Origin: Ichthyophonus hoferi
Lineage: Eukaryota; Opisthokonta; Ichthyosporea; Ichthyophonida; Ichthyophonidae
NCBI GenBank assembly: GCA_002751075.1
Contig: NAOQ01000061.1
Span: 113,656-158,636 of the forward strand
Direction of reading: 5' to 3'
Length of the DNA stretch: 44,981 bases
Made by a program: the position numbers and the translations under genes. A model generated the notes under the pieces. That model saw nothing but the letters and a program-made list of their open reading frames with translations. It had not been told where the DNA came from and ran no database searches. Shown here one piece after another: positions 22,974-36,700 of the stretch. Every line of letters begins with the position of its first letter. The first letter of the stretch is position 1.

Positions 22974-25900
22974 CCTAAGTTAAATATAGATTGATTTCCT
23001 AATATCTATTATTATCTTAACCCAAGAAATATGTCGGATAAGCGTAGAAAAAACACCAAGAATGTCTCTAGATAAATGACCAAAATTTAACCATAATAGA
23101 AATATCTAAAAATAAATATCATACTACTATTAATAGTGTGACATTTCTAACCTTTCATGTTCTGTACAAAGACATAATGTCTACCTGAAAAAACAGCAAC
23201 TACGCTAATTCTAGTGTCTATGACAACATTCCACTTACAAATCTATATACCTATCAAGATGCAATTATGTATGTTTCAAGCTAGTTGGGCACACGCTCAT
23301 ATAAAATTGGTTGGAGAAAACGCCTTAATAAAGATGCCAGCTCTTTGATCCACCTTTGAAACTTGATTGATTACTATCATGTCATCTTGAATGATGCCCT
23401 TGGTGTAGTGCTATTTCACTTGGATGTGTTTGTTGCTTTTAGTAACTCTATTGTTTTCAGTGACCCAGATCATTGATTGATTGTTCTCAAACGTTGGAAT
23501 TGACTTTGAGACAATACCCAAGTAGTCCAGAAGGTTTATCCCCTAAACAGTTTCATGAGTGGCAGTACATAAGGCTATGTACTCAGCTTCAGCACTTGAT
23601 GTTGCCACAATGGTCTGTTTCCTGCTCAACCTGGGAACTGGGGAATCTAAGATAAAACAGTATAAAACTAGTTATAGACCTTCTTGAGTCCACATCCCCA
23701 CCAAAATTTGCATCTGCATAGACTGTAAGCTTGATGGGTTTATGGTGGTACATTATACCTTTTTCCAGATTGGAGTTTAAGTATGCTATCACATGAATTA
23801 TTATCTTTTAATGTGACCAGGAATGGTTGAAGGCAAAATAACCCAGGAATTTCACTAAAAAAGCAATATCTGGGCAGGTAAGTATGGAGACCCATAGGAA
23901 GCATCCTATGGCCGTTTGATATTCCATAATTTTGCACATGAAGTTGTTGGGATTGGCCTAGTCTAAAGCTGCTACCTGACCAGATAGTACTGATGAAATG
24001 ACATGCTTGGCATTATCCAAGTCATATTTTAAAATAACATCCCTCACATATCCCTCTTAAGATAAGTAAATAAAGCCGTTCTAATCTTTTGATATTTGGT
24101 ATTCCAGATACTCTGAAGGGAACCCCGGTTTTTTTTTTGCTGAACGTTTGCTTCATTTTATTGATGAGTCTATCAACAGCAGCCTTTTCATCAGCCACTA
24201 TTACCATATCATCCACATGCACACAAATGACAGATGGTCAAGAAATAAGGTACACTTTGTGACACAAAAAAACATGGGTCAGTATTAATGAAGAACAGAT
24301 GTTCTTTGGCTAAAAATGCTGCTAAGGCACATTACCATACTAAAGCATATTGTTTCAGGCCATACAATGACTACAGAAACCTATGTACCCCCCTTATAAA
24401 GTCAGAATTAGGGAATCTCTCAGGTTGGTACATGTACATATCCTCCTTGAACTTACCTTTTAAGTAGATATGGATTATATTAAGGTGGGCTACTTATAGG
24501 CTATTAGCTGCAGCTAGAGCTAGAAGGACATAAATCAAAATCAAAGAGCATATTGGGAACTCAATGTCAAAATAATCCATGTTGGGACATTGATTATTGG
24601 CCATGACTAGAAGTTAGGCTTTGCACTTGGCAATAGTATGGTGACTGTCATTGTTAGCATTGAAAATCTACATTGGTCATAGAATAGGTTTGCTCGGAAA
24701 CCAATATACCAATTTCCATGTTGTACTGTCCTGTAGGACCTTCATTTCCTGCTGCATGGTCTTTTCCCATTTTGGTCAGAGAGGGGATTGCATTGCTGCT
24801 GACATAGAGTTTGGGATATTGTCCAAACCATACATGTTGGATAGCTATGGGGCTTCGAGTGCAGAGTTGGTAGAGGGTTCCTCGGAGTATTGGAGACCCC
24901 CAAAGGTGTTAAGAATGATGCTTACTTGGAATTCCCAAGATTTTTCCAAAAAACTATAGCTTAAAAATCTACCTCAATTGGCCAGTGCTATAGCAAATCC
25001 TAGTTTGCTGAGTTGAGAGTAGAAGGAGGCTTGTCCTTCTTAGAAGCTGGTTTGGCTACCATCATTGACTCACCAGACTCCCTCTCAGATATCAACCTGT
25101 CAGTTAACTCCATAATGCTTAGAGCTGCCCTTTAAATACTGTTTGTCCTGAGTAAATATATGCTCTGGAGATTTTTCTTAAGGTCCACTCAATATTTCTA
25201 GATTTTTCTTGTTGACGTTTGCAGAAGGAAGGGAAGAAAATATTAATTTGAAAGGCTGACCTTTGTTTAAAGGAAAGCGTGCCTCATAGCATCAAACGTC
25301 TCTATTAACCATTATTTGCTTAGTTTTCTTGCTCATGAGTCTGTAGGTCCTCTGGGTATATCGGTATCCTAACAAAATCGCCTCACTTGCTTAAGGGGTA
25401 ATTTTGTCCATGGGATCCAGCTTTTCGAAGCAGTTGCATCCAATAGCTCCCAATTAATTAATTAGTAGGCGTGAAATTTTGATAACTCAGGTGCCATGGA
25501 AGGTTGTTTGTTCCTAGGCTTTGAGACAACAATACATTATAGGCAAATGCTGCAGTCTTTACCGCTTCATACCAAATTTTCCCAATAGACTGCTTTTTAT
25601 CTAATAAATTCTGAATATTGCGAACAAAGTCTGGTTAAGATGTTCACTTATTCCATTCTGTTGAAAGTGGTCAGGAACAGTTATTTGATAAAGTACCCCG
25701 TGCTTTGAAAGAAAGCCCTTGAAGACCGAGTTTATATAATCAGACCCCTTGTTGGTGATCAATGTTGACATGGATTTATTATGCTTTGCTATAACAAAAG
25801 CTTGATATACCTTAAAGGTGAAAAAAGCTTATAACTTCTTCCTCAGAAGAAAGATAGTTACTTAATACAAATATTCATCAGTAAACGTCACTATGTACTT

Positions 25901-27883
25901 AAATCCCAAGTACAACTGCTTAAGAGAGCCAACTGGATTTAAATGGATCTTATATGTTATTTTGATGACGTTGTCCGTGTGGTTAGGATAAGGTACATGA
26001 TTGGCCTTGAACATGTTGCAAGCCTCACATTCCTTTGAAGAGTCCCATTCTGTGGTAATATCACATAAGGAGAGCACTTGGGACATCAATCCTGGACTAG
26101 AATGCATGAACCTTGAGTGGAGAATATCAGAAGTGATTAGTTCAGTCTCTTTACTAGGTAAGCGGCTACTTGCAAATTTCATTGATTTCTGTGACAGGAA
26201 GTTCTTTCAGTTAGTGCTCTTTGGCTCTATATTATACTTGGGATTAGTGATGCTGGTAGATGCAGATAAATTACAAACTGTTGACTGTGTTCCTCTGTAT
26301 CATAAAACATCTGCCTTGGAGGATGAACACCAAATATTTTTGAAGGGCAGTTGCTATTGCTTTTTCTTCTAGAGAGGGTATTGATAATACACTGTCCTTT
26401 AGATCGGGAACAAATAGCACATCTTTTAGTTTTATGATCCTCTCAGTGGCACCTACCGTGTATAATAAGTTAATACTACCATATCCTAAAGCCTTGCTTT
26501 TGGAGCCATCACCCCATCTGATATAAGATAGTTTGAAAGTATAGGAAATAAAAATCTTCCTTATAATGGTAAAGATGTCTTGAATCTCTACTGTCTAATA
26601 CAAAATTCTTTACATTAGACTGGATAGACTCATTCAGGTAAATAGTGGCTATCCATATTGAAAGTCCTGCCAAATTGTCATTTGATGACTTTCTTTCATG
26701 TTTCCCCTTTGGTTTTCTAGAAGAAGATTATTGATTCTGCTTGTTCTTTTATTTTTTATTTTTGTTTTGAGTGACGGATAGTTCACTGAAGCATTTCATT
26801 GATGGAAATTCAGAAAAATTGTATTGTCCAGAGCAGACCTCACAGTTCATGATGATGATGATGTATCTTACATGATCAGAATGCTGAGTGTAGAGTCTTG
26901 GATTAGAATGTTTGAAACTGGAAAGGTACTGGGAGGTTCTCATCGCGTCATACACTCCAAGAACCTTTTGAAAGTATCTTTACTTCTAAATGAGGCAATA
27001 AATTGTTCTACTGGTTTATAAATAGGACAATGATCAGTCATAACTTGAATTGCTCTTAGCAGGATGCAGGCATAGTTCTGCTCTAGTTTCGTCCCAACCA
27101 GCCTCTTAGTGATTCCTCCGAGTCTAACCAAAAAAACACTGCTACATTTACCCGAGTTGGCTTTGCATTGCAGTATTCCTTAAGGTGTTGAGAACACATT
27201 GATGTTTTGTTGTTGTCAAACTGTTCCTTTATTGCCATCTATGTTTGATAGAAAAAATGATGGGATTTTCATGACAATGATGAGTTGTTCCCATACAATT
27301 ACATGGTTGAGGTAATATTTTGGAATGGCCTCTGCTAAAGTGGCATTCTCTGAATTTGCTAACTGTTCTCAACTTATAGAAACGTTGAGTGTGTATAAGC
27401 AATTTCATACTTGCATGTATGATATTATGGTATCTGACCATTCACTGTAGGACAGCTGTCCACCTAGTCCACCCTTGAATACATGGGTTGGGTTGATGAT
27501 CATAACAGCATATAACTTGATCTTTCCAGTGCCATTTGTTTTGGTTAAACAACCTTCCCCCTTGCATTGAGGGATTTATTCTAGGATTACATGTAGGTCT
27601 TGTTGGGTGTGAAGGATTAGACTGGTGATGAAAAGGAGGTGAACCTGATGAAGCAATTGGTTGAGGAGACGGGACGCATCTTTTGAAAACTAGATGCCTG
27701 TTAGAATGTTCAGCAGCTGGAGAAGCAGTAACATCTTATGCAGTAGGTTCCTCTGGAACAGTATTTTCGTAAGATGAAGAATTGGCAGTGAGAATACCAT
27801 TAGAATGTTAGGCCTTACTAATCCTACCATAATATGAATTAAATCAGGAAAGGTCTTTTGGGCTTGTTAATCCAAATGTATCA

Positions 27884-28444
27884 GTTAAGGTCTATTTGAA
27901 TTCAATACCATCCAGATGTGGGATATCAGTAGGTGGAATGATGTCTAAAAAACTTGATTCTTCAGAGTCAGAAGATAAAATAGTTCTAACTTTCTTTTCT
28001 ATTCTTATGGACCAGGCACAAGTGGTGTGAATAAGTAAAAATTAGCATTTGGGAGGAGCATCATCTTCTGAAAAACTTGGCAATCAGTTTTGTAGTCTGC
28101 AATTACTAGTCATGCCTTAATAATAAAATAAATATTTTGTAGTCTGTACATGCAACATTTATTTATTGTTCATATATTCTTAATCCTTTGATACAGACTG
28201 GATTTTAGGTTATATACTTACCAACCAAATTACTAACAGGCAGTTCCTTATTATGATTCCAACATGTAAGCTAAGTATTGATCTTGAGGATTATACCCAA
28301 TTTGTTCAGGGAAGTTCATTTAGCTAGGGAATGTTCCTATATAAATCAGCACATCCAACTATATATGTTCACTTGAAGTTTACCAGTGCAACATTATTGA
28401 GATTTGACCTCTACATATGAACACTGGTTAAATATCCCCTAACA
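27884..28444 (-). repeat. 5' LTR (right) of the copia element
   Basis: Partner of 22405-22973. The outer end on the minus strand reads TGTTAGGGG. Adjacent outside sequence (28449 onward) is a different repeat, also found at 11491. Confidence 0.7.
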
Positions 28445-28448
28445 CCTA

Positions 28449-28585
28449 TGTTGAAAAGAAAGTATTTTTTCCCAACTGTCATTTCAACATATAACTCCAT
28501 TCAAAATATATACACATCGTGGATTTTACTCGTTTACCGGTACTAAATCTTAATCATAGGACAGACCCATTATACAGTATGCCGC
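28449..28585 (+). repeat. Dispersed repeat copy B (matches 11491-11612)
   Basis: Begins within a few bases of the outer LTR end and matches the repeat in the first PDHX-like intron. It may be the older repeat into which the copia element inserted. Confidence 0.7.
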
Positions 28586-30480
28586 AAGTCAAACAACCAA
28601 GTTATCTGACCCGCAATTTTGACAGGCCCGAACCGGACTGAAAATAGTTAACTAATAAACTATGTGCCTCACATTCAATCGAATTGGTTGCCAAAAATAA
28701 TATATTTTAGATTTAAAGCAAGAAGAAAATATTATTCATCTGGTTAATATATTAAAAATCTTAATTGCATATTCATTATGCGCAACAACATTATTGAAAA
28801 GTTATTGGTAAATTGTAACCACGTGCCTGATCCCTGAAACACAACCTTTGGCTTCTACAAGTTATATAAGATCGCAGCATCAACCACGTTATTGGCACAG
28901 ACAGCTAAGTTTATTACTTTATTATGTGATTGATTGATTCTAACTAGAAACCAACTAGAAATCAATCTCGATTTGAAATAATAAAAAACAATCCACTAGA
29001 GGTAGTTATGGGGAAATCACCATACAATGCTGATACTAGCATATGTGAGGACACATGGCAAGCCAACAATTGACAAAGTCAGTCCAGTAGAATGTATTCT
29101 CTCCAACTGATGACTGAATATCAACCGTAGTGATTGAGTTGGTGAGAATCAGGATTACTAAGGTTGATGTATTATATAACATAAGAATGCTCAATTTTCT
29201 AAATCTTATTACTAATATTATTATTTTCCTCATGTTAATAGATAAAAAAGCTATATCTACTTTCGGCTATGCTGCTATTGAGAAGTCGAAGACATATCGA
29301 GTTGTTTGCAGCAAGATTCCTACTTAGCACACTCTTAATTTTTGAATTCCTTCCAGAACTTTACCATGCTTAATCATAATTCATCATGATATACCACATA
29401 TTTCTATTATACTACTGTTAGATAGCTTGATTAGACATTTAGTTGAGTTCACAATATTTCCTATTGAAAAGTCTTTAGTATATGTAAACATGGACTACAC
29501 AATATCATTTTGAAAAAGAAGCACCACATGGTGGTCTTTATTTAGATATTTGCATATTTTTTTTAACTAAAAATAGTATTTTCAATCCGGTTTTTTTTTT
29601 ACAATGCGTTGCTTTAGTTTACGTATTCAAAAGGGTTACGTTACTGTTATTTATATTTTAAGGTACAACAGCATGGAGTTGTAGACTGTGAATTTCTATC
29701 TATAGCCATATAGGATTATTTCAAGTTTTAGATACGTTTCATTCTTCCGAATCTGAGAAGAGATGGCTTTTTTTTTGCAATTAAATCAAAAATATTCTAT
29801 AATTGTCACCAATGTGTAATTATGATCAATGTAAATATATACACGACCCTCCAATAATATTTTATATAGTTGAAATTCCAATCTCAAAGTAAAACTGGAC
29901 AAATATTCAAAGAAATATATTACAATTGAAAGCCACTTGCATATTATTGATTTACAATCGTATTATAAATGTAAAACACATTAACTGGGCAACCACCGGT
30001 TAGTAGTAATTTGCCTTAGTACGGCTACGGCAATCGATGAAGTGATTGGGCATAACAACACTATTTGATTGTAATCAGGTGAGGCGGTAGTTGTATTAGA
30101 TTGTTGAATGTGTTAAGCCCGTTCGGTTAATTCTGGTATTCACGTCAAGGTTCTCCAGATCGATTTGATATTTGCCCAACCCAGGGAGCACCCTTTAGTG
30201 ACAATTATTACAACATGGTTGTTGTCGCACCACTAATATTGCCTAGTTAAACTCATTTCTGATGTTAAATATACACCTAGTTGTCAAGTTTTGGTCCATA
30301 ATACTCGGGTTCTGTAAGAGATAGTGTTATAATAAAATTACTGCCAATATAACACATGAAAGACTTTAATTATTATTAACTTTTTTAATAACCATCACAT
30401 TAGTTTACATACGTTTTCATCAATTAAAACAAAAAGTAATGATGGAAGTATACACTATGAAACAACAGGTCCAGGGTACT
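28586..30480. other. AT-rich spacer upstream of the Raver-like gene
   Basis: No exon, RNA gene or repeat family was recognised. The short frames present have no recognisable motif. Confidence 0.4.
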
Positions 30481-30516
30481 CACGTGAGCCAGAGATGCGC
30501 ATTCGTCACGCACGTG
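30481..30516 (+). promoter_or_regulatory. Paired CACGTG E-boxes upstream of the Raver-like gene
   Basis: Two perfect CACGTG palindromes at 30481-30486 and 30511-30516 start exactly 30 bases apart, within a locally GC-richer stretch about 240-275 bases before the start codon. E-boxes of this form bind bHLH-zip factors (Myc/Max, USF, MITF-TFE). Promoter function is inferred from position only. Confidence 0.45.
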
Positions 30517-30754
30517 CGGTTTTACGCAATCCTGTCAGCCCTAAATTATATTCCATATTTTAGTGATATATAATTTTTATTATTAGTTGCCTACATATTA
30601 TTATTATCTTGTGGCTTCATATAGGCATATATATATATTTTGGTTTGCGTCAGTGTGAGCAATTAAAATATTTCCTCCATCTTACCTGTGACTTCTTGGT
30701 AGGGACTTATTCCGTTATACCTTAGTATTATTATTATAGACGTTGTCATAAATC

Positions 30755-33700
30755 ATGCCTGCCACCCGGAAATCACGCAGGACAAAGGCCAAAGCTGCAG
30801 CGGCAGAGGCCCCAGAGGAAGTACCTGTGGCCTCCCCTGTAGAGGAGACAGAGACTAGTACTGCACCCGAAGAAGTACCCGTCTCCGAGGCTACCCCAGA
30901 GGTTAGTGGTGATAACGTGGCTATAGAAGAGGTGGCTGCAGCCGTGCCAGAGAAGGAGGAGATAGAGGAGGTGCCTCAGAAGGAGGAGGTAGAGGAAGTG
31001 CCTCAGAAGGAGGAGGTACAGGGAGAGGTACAGGAGGAAGTGAAGGAAAAAACAGAGACTAGTGAAGTACCCACAGAGAACATGGACACCAGCGCCCCAG
31101 TTGTTGTTGAAACCACAGAAGAGGTTAAAGATGAAACCCCTGTCAGTATGGACACAGATGTAAGTGCGAACAAAGTGGAGGTAGAGGAGAAAGTAGAGGA
31201 ACAGAGCAAAGAAGAGGCAGTTGCAGGGAGCACAGAAACAGAGGAAATAAAGGGGGAGGAGAGCATTAAAGAGGTTGTAGAGCAAACAGACAAGGAGGCG
31301 GAGCAAAGGGCAGTAGTACAGGAGATAGTAAAGAAAGAAGAGAAGAGGAAGGAGGCAAAGAAGGAGGAGGAGAGGGCCCTTGATGATCCCCTTCCTGTGG
31401 ATAAGGAGCCTACCCCCGAGGAACAGGTTGAAATCGACGCAGCCATAGCCGCCTTCAAGGGCAAATTTGACAAGAGATTGGGCTTGGTCCTGGTCGACCT
31501 GCCTGAGTCTACTGAAGAGGTAAAGATAGGAGTGGCTGTTGTTGTCAGTGGTTGCTGTGACAATCATAAAAGGATTGTCGGGTAGGTATTGCATTATGTA
31601 TTACCTACAGTACCTTGGAGTGGGAAGGTTGTATCCCTTTCTCTAACTCTTTTAATCTCTCTATCATTCTTTGCTTTATGTCTTTCTCCACTCTCCCACA
31701 ACATATTATAGCTATATACCTTCTTCCTCCTTCGTCCCTCTCTTACACGGACCTCTATCTATAGGAAATCAAAGAGCTTCTTCAAGAGTATGGTACTATT
31801 GGCCACATTGACCTTGCTACTAAAGAGGGTGAGTCTAGCACCCCTATCCGGCCTCATCGCATGCATTATACCCCCGAGTTATAGCTAGTTTATTCAAGTA
31901 AAGGCCATATATAACATTTCACAGCCCATTACAAACACACCCATTCTAGCTCCTTCTACCCCCTCTGATAAGGCCTGCATCCAGACACTCAGGGGATAGG
32001 ATATAGTATATTTACCCAATCGAATGTCAGCTCTTTCCTAGTAGATTATGTCCCCAAACATGATATTGATTGGTCCTTATAATGTTATAGAGAGAAAGTG
32101 GCAATTAAGTGGATGTATGATGATTGGATGACAGGTAATGAGCACGATAGAGATAGGTTGATATGAAGCACACTTTCTATGCCTTCTCTTCCCCTTGCTT
32201 CTTCCCACTAACATACAACACACCCTTTGACACCCAGGGCTTACCACGGCCAGGGTTAAGTTTGAGAATGGTGATCAGGCCTGTGCTGCACGTACTGGCC
32301 TAGCTACCAAACAGTTTAAAGAGAAACCCGTGACCGTTAAGCCTTTCCCCATGGACAATGTTGTGTTTATTGGAAGTCTCCCATTGGACCTCTCCGAGGT
32401 CGACTTCACTGACCTATGCAAGTCTGTGGTCCAACCAGAATGGGTGTTCTTAGTTCATTCGATGATCACCGGCAAGTTTAAAGGTAAGTAAGGGTGAATG
32501 GTTAGTAGTTATTGCTATTTATAAAATATCCCGTATGTTAGTATATCATATACACTTTCTTCCCTCCATCCTATCCAATCATATGTGACTTACTTTACGT
32601 CATCTTGTTCTATGTGCCACATGCACCACTTGTATGCTCATCAATATAATATAATCCAATCGCATCAGGCTACGGGCTGGCCGAGTTTGCAACAGCAGAC
32701 CAAGCCAATCAGGCACGCTTTAAAATTAAAGGACGAATTGTAGGTGGCCGCCCCGCCCGTGTCGAAAAGGTCTTTAGCTGGTAAGCATTGACTGTGATTG
32801 GTTTATATATACTAAGATGTTTGATCTAGCGGTTTTAATTGGATGGCAATTGTTGAATCTACAATAGAATTTTCCAGGCCGTACGTGCTATTGGTACTAA
32901 GGATAGGCTGGTGGGATGTGATTGGTGGATCAAAGCATAGTACGCACCGCCCCTATATCCTCATGTCCTGTTCTTTTCCCTGGCTGTTTATTGGATGAAA
33001 TCAACCAATCAGCCACCGCTACCCTTCCTTGAACCCATGTTGTACATCATTCTTTCCCTACCTACACATGTGTTTATTCCATTACTCCCACCAGTGCCTT
33101 CCTATACCCCTACATAGACCTGTCCACTAGGTCCCTTTGTACTCACCCCTTCTCCATAGGTCTTTTGTTAGCTCATCCTGGTAGCATCTACACAGTAGTA
33201 TTTCTATTTCTCCTAATAGACCACAGGGCATGTACTTAACTACCTCTCCCTCTCCCTCTGCCTTCTATGCGTACAGCATGGACGATGTTGAGAAGACCCA
33301 ATCACGTACTCTCTTTGTTGATAAGCTGCCCAATGACTTCAAAGATACCGCCCATCTCCGTCAGTTATTCACGGTAAATGGATGAATCAATCATGTTTTA
33401 TCTGTCTGTAATGGTTTTTATAGTTGATTGGTGATGTGACGTGACATAATATCTACGTTATATCTAGGGCTGGGCCTCTAGGGGAGGCTATGACGTGCAG
33501 GGACCACATACCATATCTAGCAATAATACCTATGGGTATAGTCACCAACTTATTTCACATCCACATTATAGCAGGCATACAGTCCTCTTGCTGATTGGTG
33601 TCAGTTTTTATATTTTTTTTCCTGACATGTCTCCCCTCTGTTCTTTTTCCTCTCTCTCTCTCGCTTTGCAGCACTGTGGTATTATACAGTTCTGCCAGAT

Positions 33701-36700
33701 CTCTCTCTTCCCTCAAGGGTACAGCCGTGGATTTGCTATGATTGACTACGAGACTTGGGTATGTGTCTGTACGTGTATGCATAGTTATTCTATATAGAGG
33801 GAGGGCTAGAAGGGTAGTAGGGGTAGGGATATCTTGAAAATACTTGCAGATCCGTTCAATGCTTATTGCTATTTGGCTAGGATGGGTATGAGTACCAGTT
33901 GGCTATAGGCCTATAACTTATATACTTTAAGCTACATTTAATATTTAATACAATGTCGATAATCTATCTGGAAACGATGCCCTGTATATATATTACAGTC
34001 AAACTGTATTTCATTCAGCCCATGCCTTTGGTATAAAGAAACCCAGCCCTCTCTATTGGTGTACCAAAACAAATACCAGCGTGGCATTGGCTCCTTATCT
34101 TTTCATAAAAAAATGAATAGCAACAGGTAATATACAAGGTAGTTTGTCGATGGTTGAATAGAAGCCCAACACTTCACTCTAATTGTATGGGGGGGGGGTG
34201 TAGCAAGAGGCAGACAAGGCCCAGAAACTGTTTAACAACTACCGCCTGCATGGCCACAACATGAGAGTGGGTTTTGGCAACCCCACCAAGATCGCCTCTC
34301 TTACTATGGGCCAGCCTGTATCTATGCCCTTCCCCATGGGAGTGAGAGGACCTGCAGGCATGTTGCCCATGCGTCCTGGTATGTACCCCTCCTATCTATC
34401 TATTCATTGGTCATTGTCTGGTCTGCTGTGAACCTATTGGTCAGTCTAGGTAGCGTAGCCTATCCTTCTTCTTTTTTGTTTTTGTTGGTTGTACTTATTG
34501 CTTATTGGACCAATCCCGTCCTTAATCTTTGACCTGCCATTGACCACTATTGCCATAAAGGGCTAATCGTACCCCAATTAAACCAATCATCAAGCGTACA
34601 CTTACCCCTACTCTAGTCCGCACCCATCCTCTTCCACCTTCCTCTCTCTCTCTCTCTTTCCTCCCACCTATACTAACCCTACCTACCTACACCCACAGGC
34701 TTTATGATGGGTGGGATGGGCCCTAGGCCTGGCTGGAATCCTATGATGATGATGGGAAGGGGAGGACCTATGAGAGGGCCTCATGAGGGAATGCTCCCTG
34801 ATCCTATTCGTGGGCATGGCCCTAGAGGTCCACCCTATGGCATGCCAGGCTATGGGTAGGTGGCTGCAATTTTGTTCATGATTGGTCGTTATCTACATTG
34901 TTCTATTTATAGACCTTTCCTTCATGACAACCTGAATACTACCGGCCAATAAGGCTGCGGAAGATTTTATACCAATCAATAGCTAAGACTATACCACATC
35001 ATATCTTTACTTCAACCAACCAGGCCAATCACCATTCTTTTTCTTAGATTGTTATAAAGCATATTCCAACCTCACATGTATGTTTCTATTTGTAGCCAAC
35101 TCGGCATCTGAGGGCCTAGGGCAGAGACCAAGTGTATTGACCCCCTCTCTCCCCTCTCTCCCTCATAGTCCCCGTGGTCCTCATGGTGGTCGTATGCCTG
35201 GAGCCCCACTTTTGAGTGGTCCACCCGGCCGCGCTGTCACTCCACCTATGGGTGCTGCCCAAGGTCTGATTGGATCGGGCCAGATTATGCGACCAGGCAT
35301 GCCGCAGGGTGGGCCACGTCCGGACATGGCGGCAGGACCCCGCCCCGTATATGGGTATAGATGCTTACTGTATTGTACTCTAGATAGATAGATAGATATA
35401 TAGATATAGATAGACACACACACATATATATATATATAGCTCTATGATATTGCCATGCTCATATCTCTTCTCCCCCCTTTAGAGGTGCAGCACCAGGTGC
35501 AGCTCTACCTGGCCGAGGGCTTCTTACCAACCCCACTGTAAGTCACACCTTCCCCCTTAGAGCACGACTAGGTTCTAGCTTCTTGCTCTCCTTCCTTTCT
35601 CTTTTATATCTATTCTCATAGCCTCAGCTTTCCCTTACAAGCCTTCCTGGATATCTCGGGGTATTTTCCTTTATGTATAGTCCATATACATGTATATACA
35701 AGCATACTTACTGATGGTACTGGTTGTAGGCCCAGAGCATACCTACCCCTGCAGGCTCTACAGCCACCCCTGTCCCTAAGGCAGACGAGGCTGAGGCCGC
35801 TGCCCCCCCTGGTATGGGAAGCATTCACCCCTCTCGCCTGGTAAATCCCCTTCCTCTCCCCTGTACCGTCCAGAATGGCTAACCAATGAATGATGTCTAT
35901 TAGTTTTTACCTTTCCCCCTGCATATGTATCTATCTATATCTATATCTATACACATTTATTTTTGTTGGTTGGGGCCTGTGCACATCCTGGTCTGTACTA
36001 GGCTATGGTGTATGTATGTATATATGTATGCTTATATGAATGCATGTATGTATGATAGATCCTATTCAAATAGTGAAGGAGAGGTGAATAGGGCTAGTGT
36101 ATTGTGAGATGGTAGTTGGATGCCTGATAAAAACATATAGATGAGTCCACCAATTACGATGAAGGTCTTGTCACTAACTTGGTAAAATTGGGCAACAATC
36201 ACTAGGCTGCTATGGGTGTTGCTGGGGCCACAGCTGTATCGTCGTCATACAACCAAAGGGTAAGTTAAGCCCGAATTACTGCCAAGTGTATATATGTACT
36301 ATGGAATAATACACCAATCATTTCAAGGCTCCGAATTACGGTATGACCATATTTGGCTGTCCTTTTCTGTCCACTAATTATGTCACGTGGTGTCATGCAG
36401 CCTGCACCTTCTTCAGGGGCAGCCAGCCAATACCGCGCCCCTGCGGAGCAGGGTACACGTGCACCTTTCAACCAACACCAATCACAATATAGCCAACAGG
36501 TGAGAGTGAGCGGGAATACATACATATAGGGAGTGAAGGTGCGAATATGGTTCCTGTATATGGGATTCAGGACAAGCTGTTATAGTTTCTCTTATCTTTA
36601 TTATAGTTACCACAACATAAAGGCATGTAAATGGCTTGCATGTGATGTGTATGTATATGTATCCTATATCCCTCCTTTCCCATTGACAAGCCCTATCACA

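Larger units (their letters stand above)
22350..28444 (-). mobile_element. Old Ty1/copia LTR retrotransposon (fossil, broken)
   Basis: A minus-strand element with pol parts in copia order from right to left: a zinc-binding His/His/Cys/Cys region followed by integrase start (about 26180-25860, with GFKYIVTFTDE), reverse transcriptase (about 24220-24020, with HVDDMVIVADE) and RNase H (about 23790-23590, with VYADANFGGD and SITSF). Integrase before reverse transcriptase is diagnostic of Ty1/copia as opposed to gypsy. Gag-like sequence probably lies at about 26750-27800. Long direct repeats of over 500 bases flank it. The element has many breaks and cannot encode intact proteins. The repeats differ by roughly a quarter by eye, so the insertion is old. 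Confidence 0.85.

Noticed and set aside
30773-31594. Long antisense frames (273 and 186 codons) on the minus strand across Raver-like exon 1
   Set aside because: They are mirror products of the Glu-rich, purine-biased coding strand, with Leu/Ser/Cys-rich translations and no recognisable motif.
35094-35168. Earlier acceptor for Raver-like exon 9 (TTTGTAG before CCAACTCGG)
   Set aside because: Joining there in the required phase meets a stop codon within a few codons. The acceptor at 35169 keeps frame.
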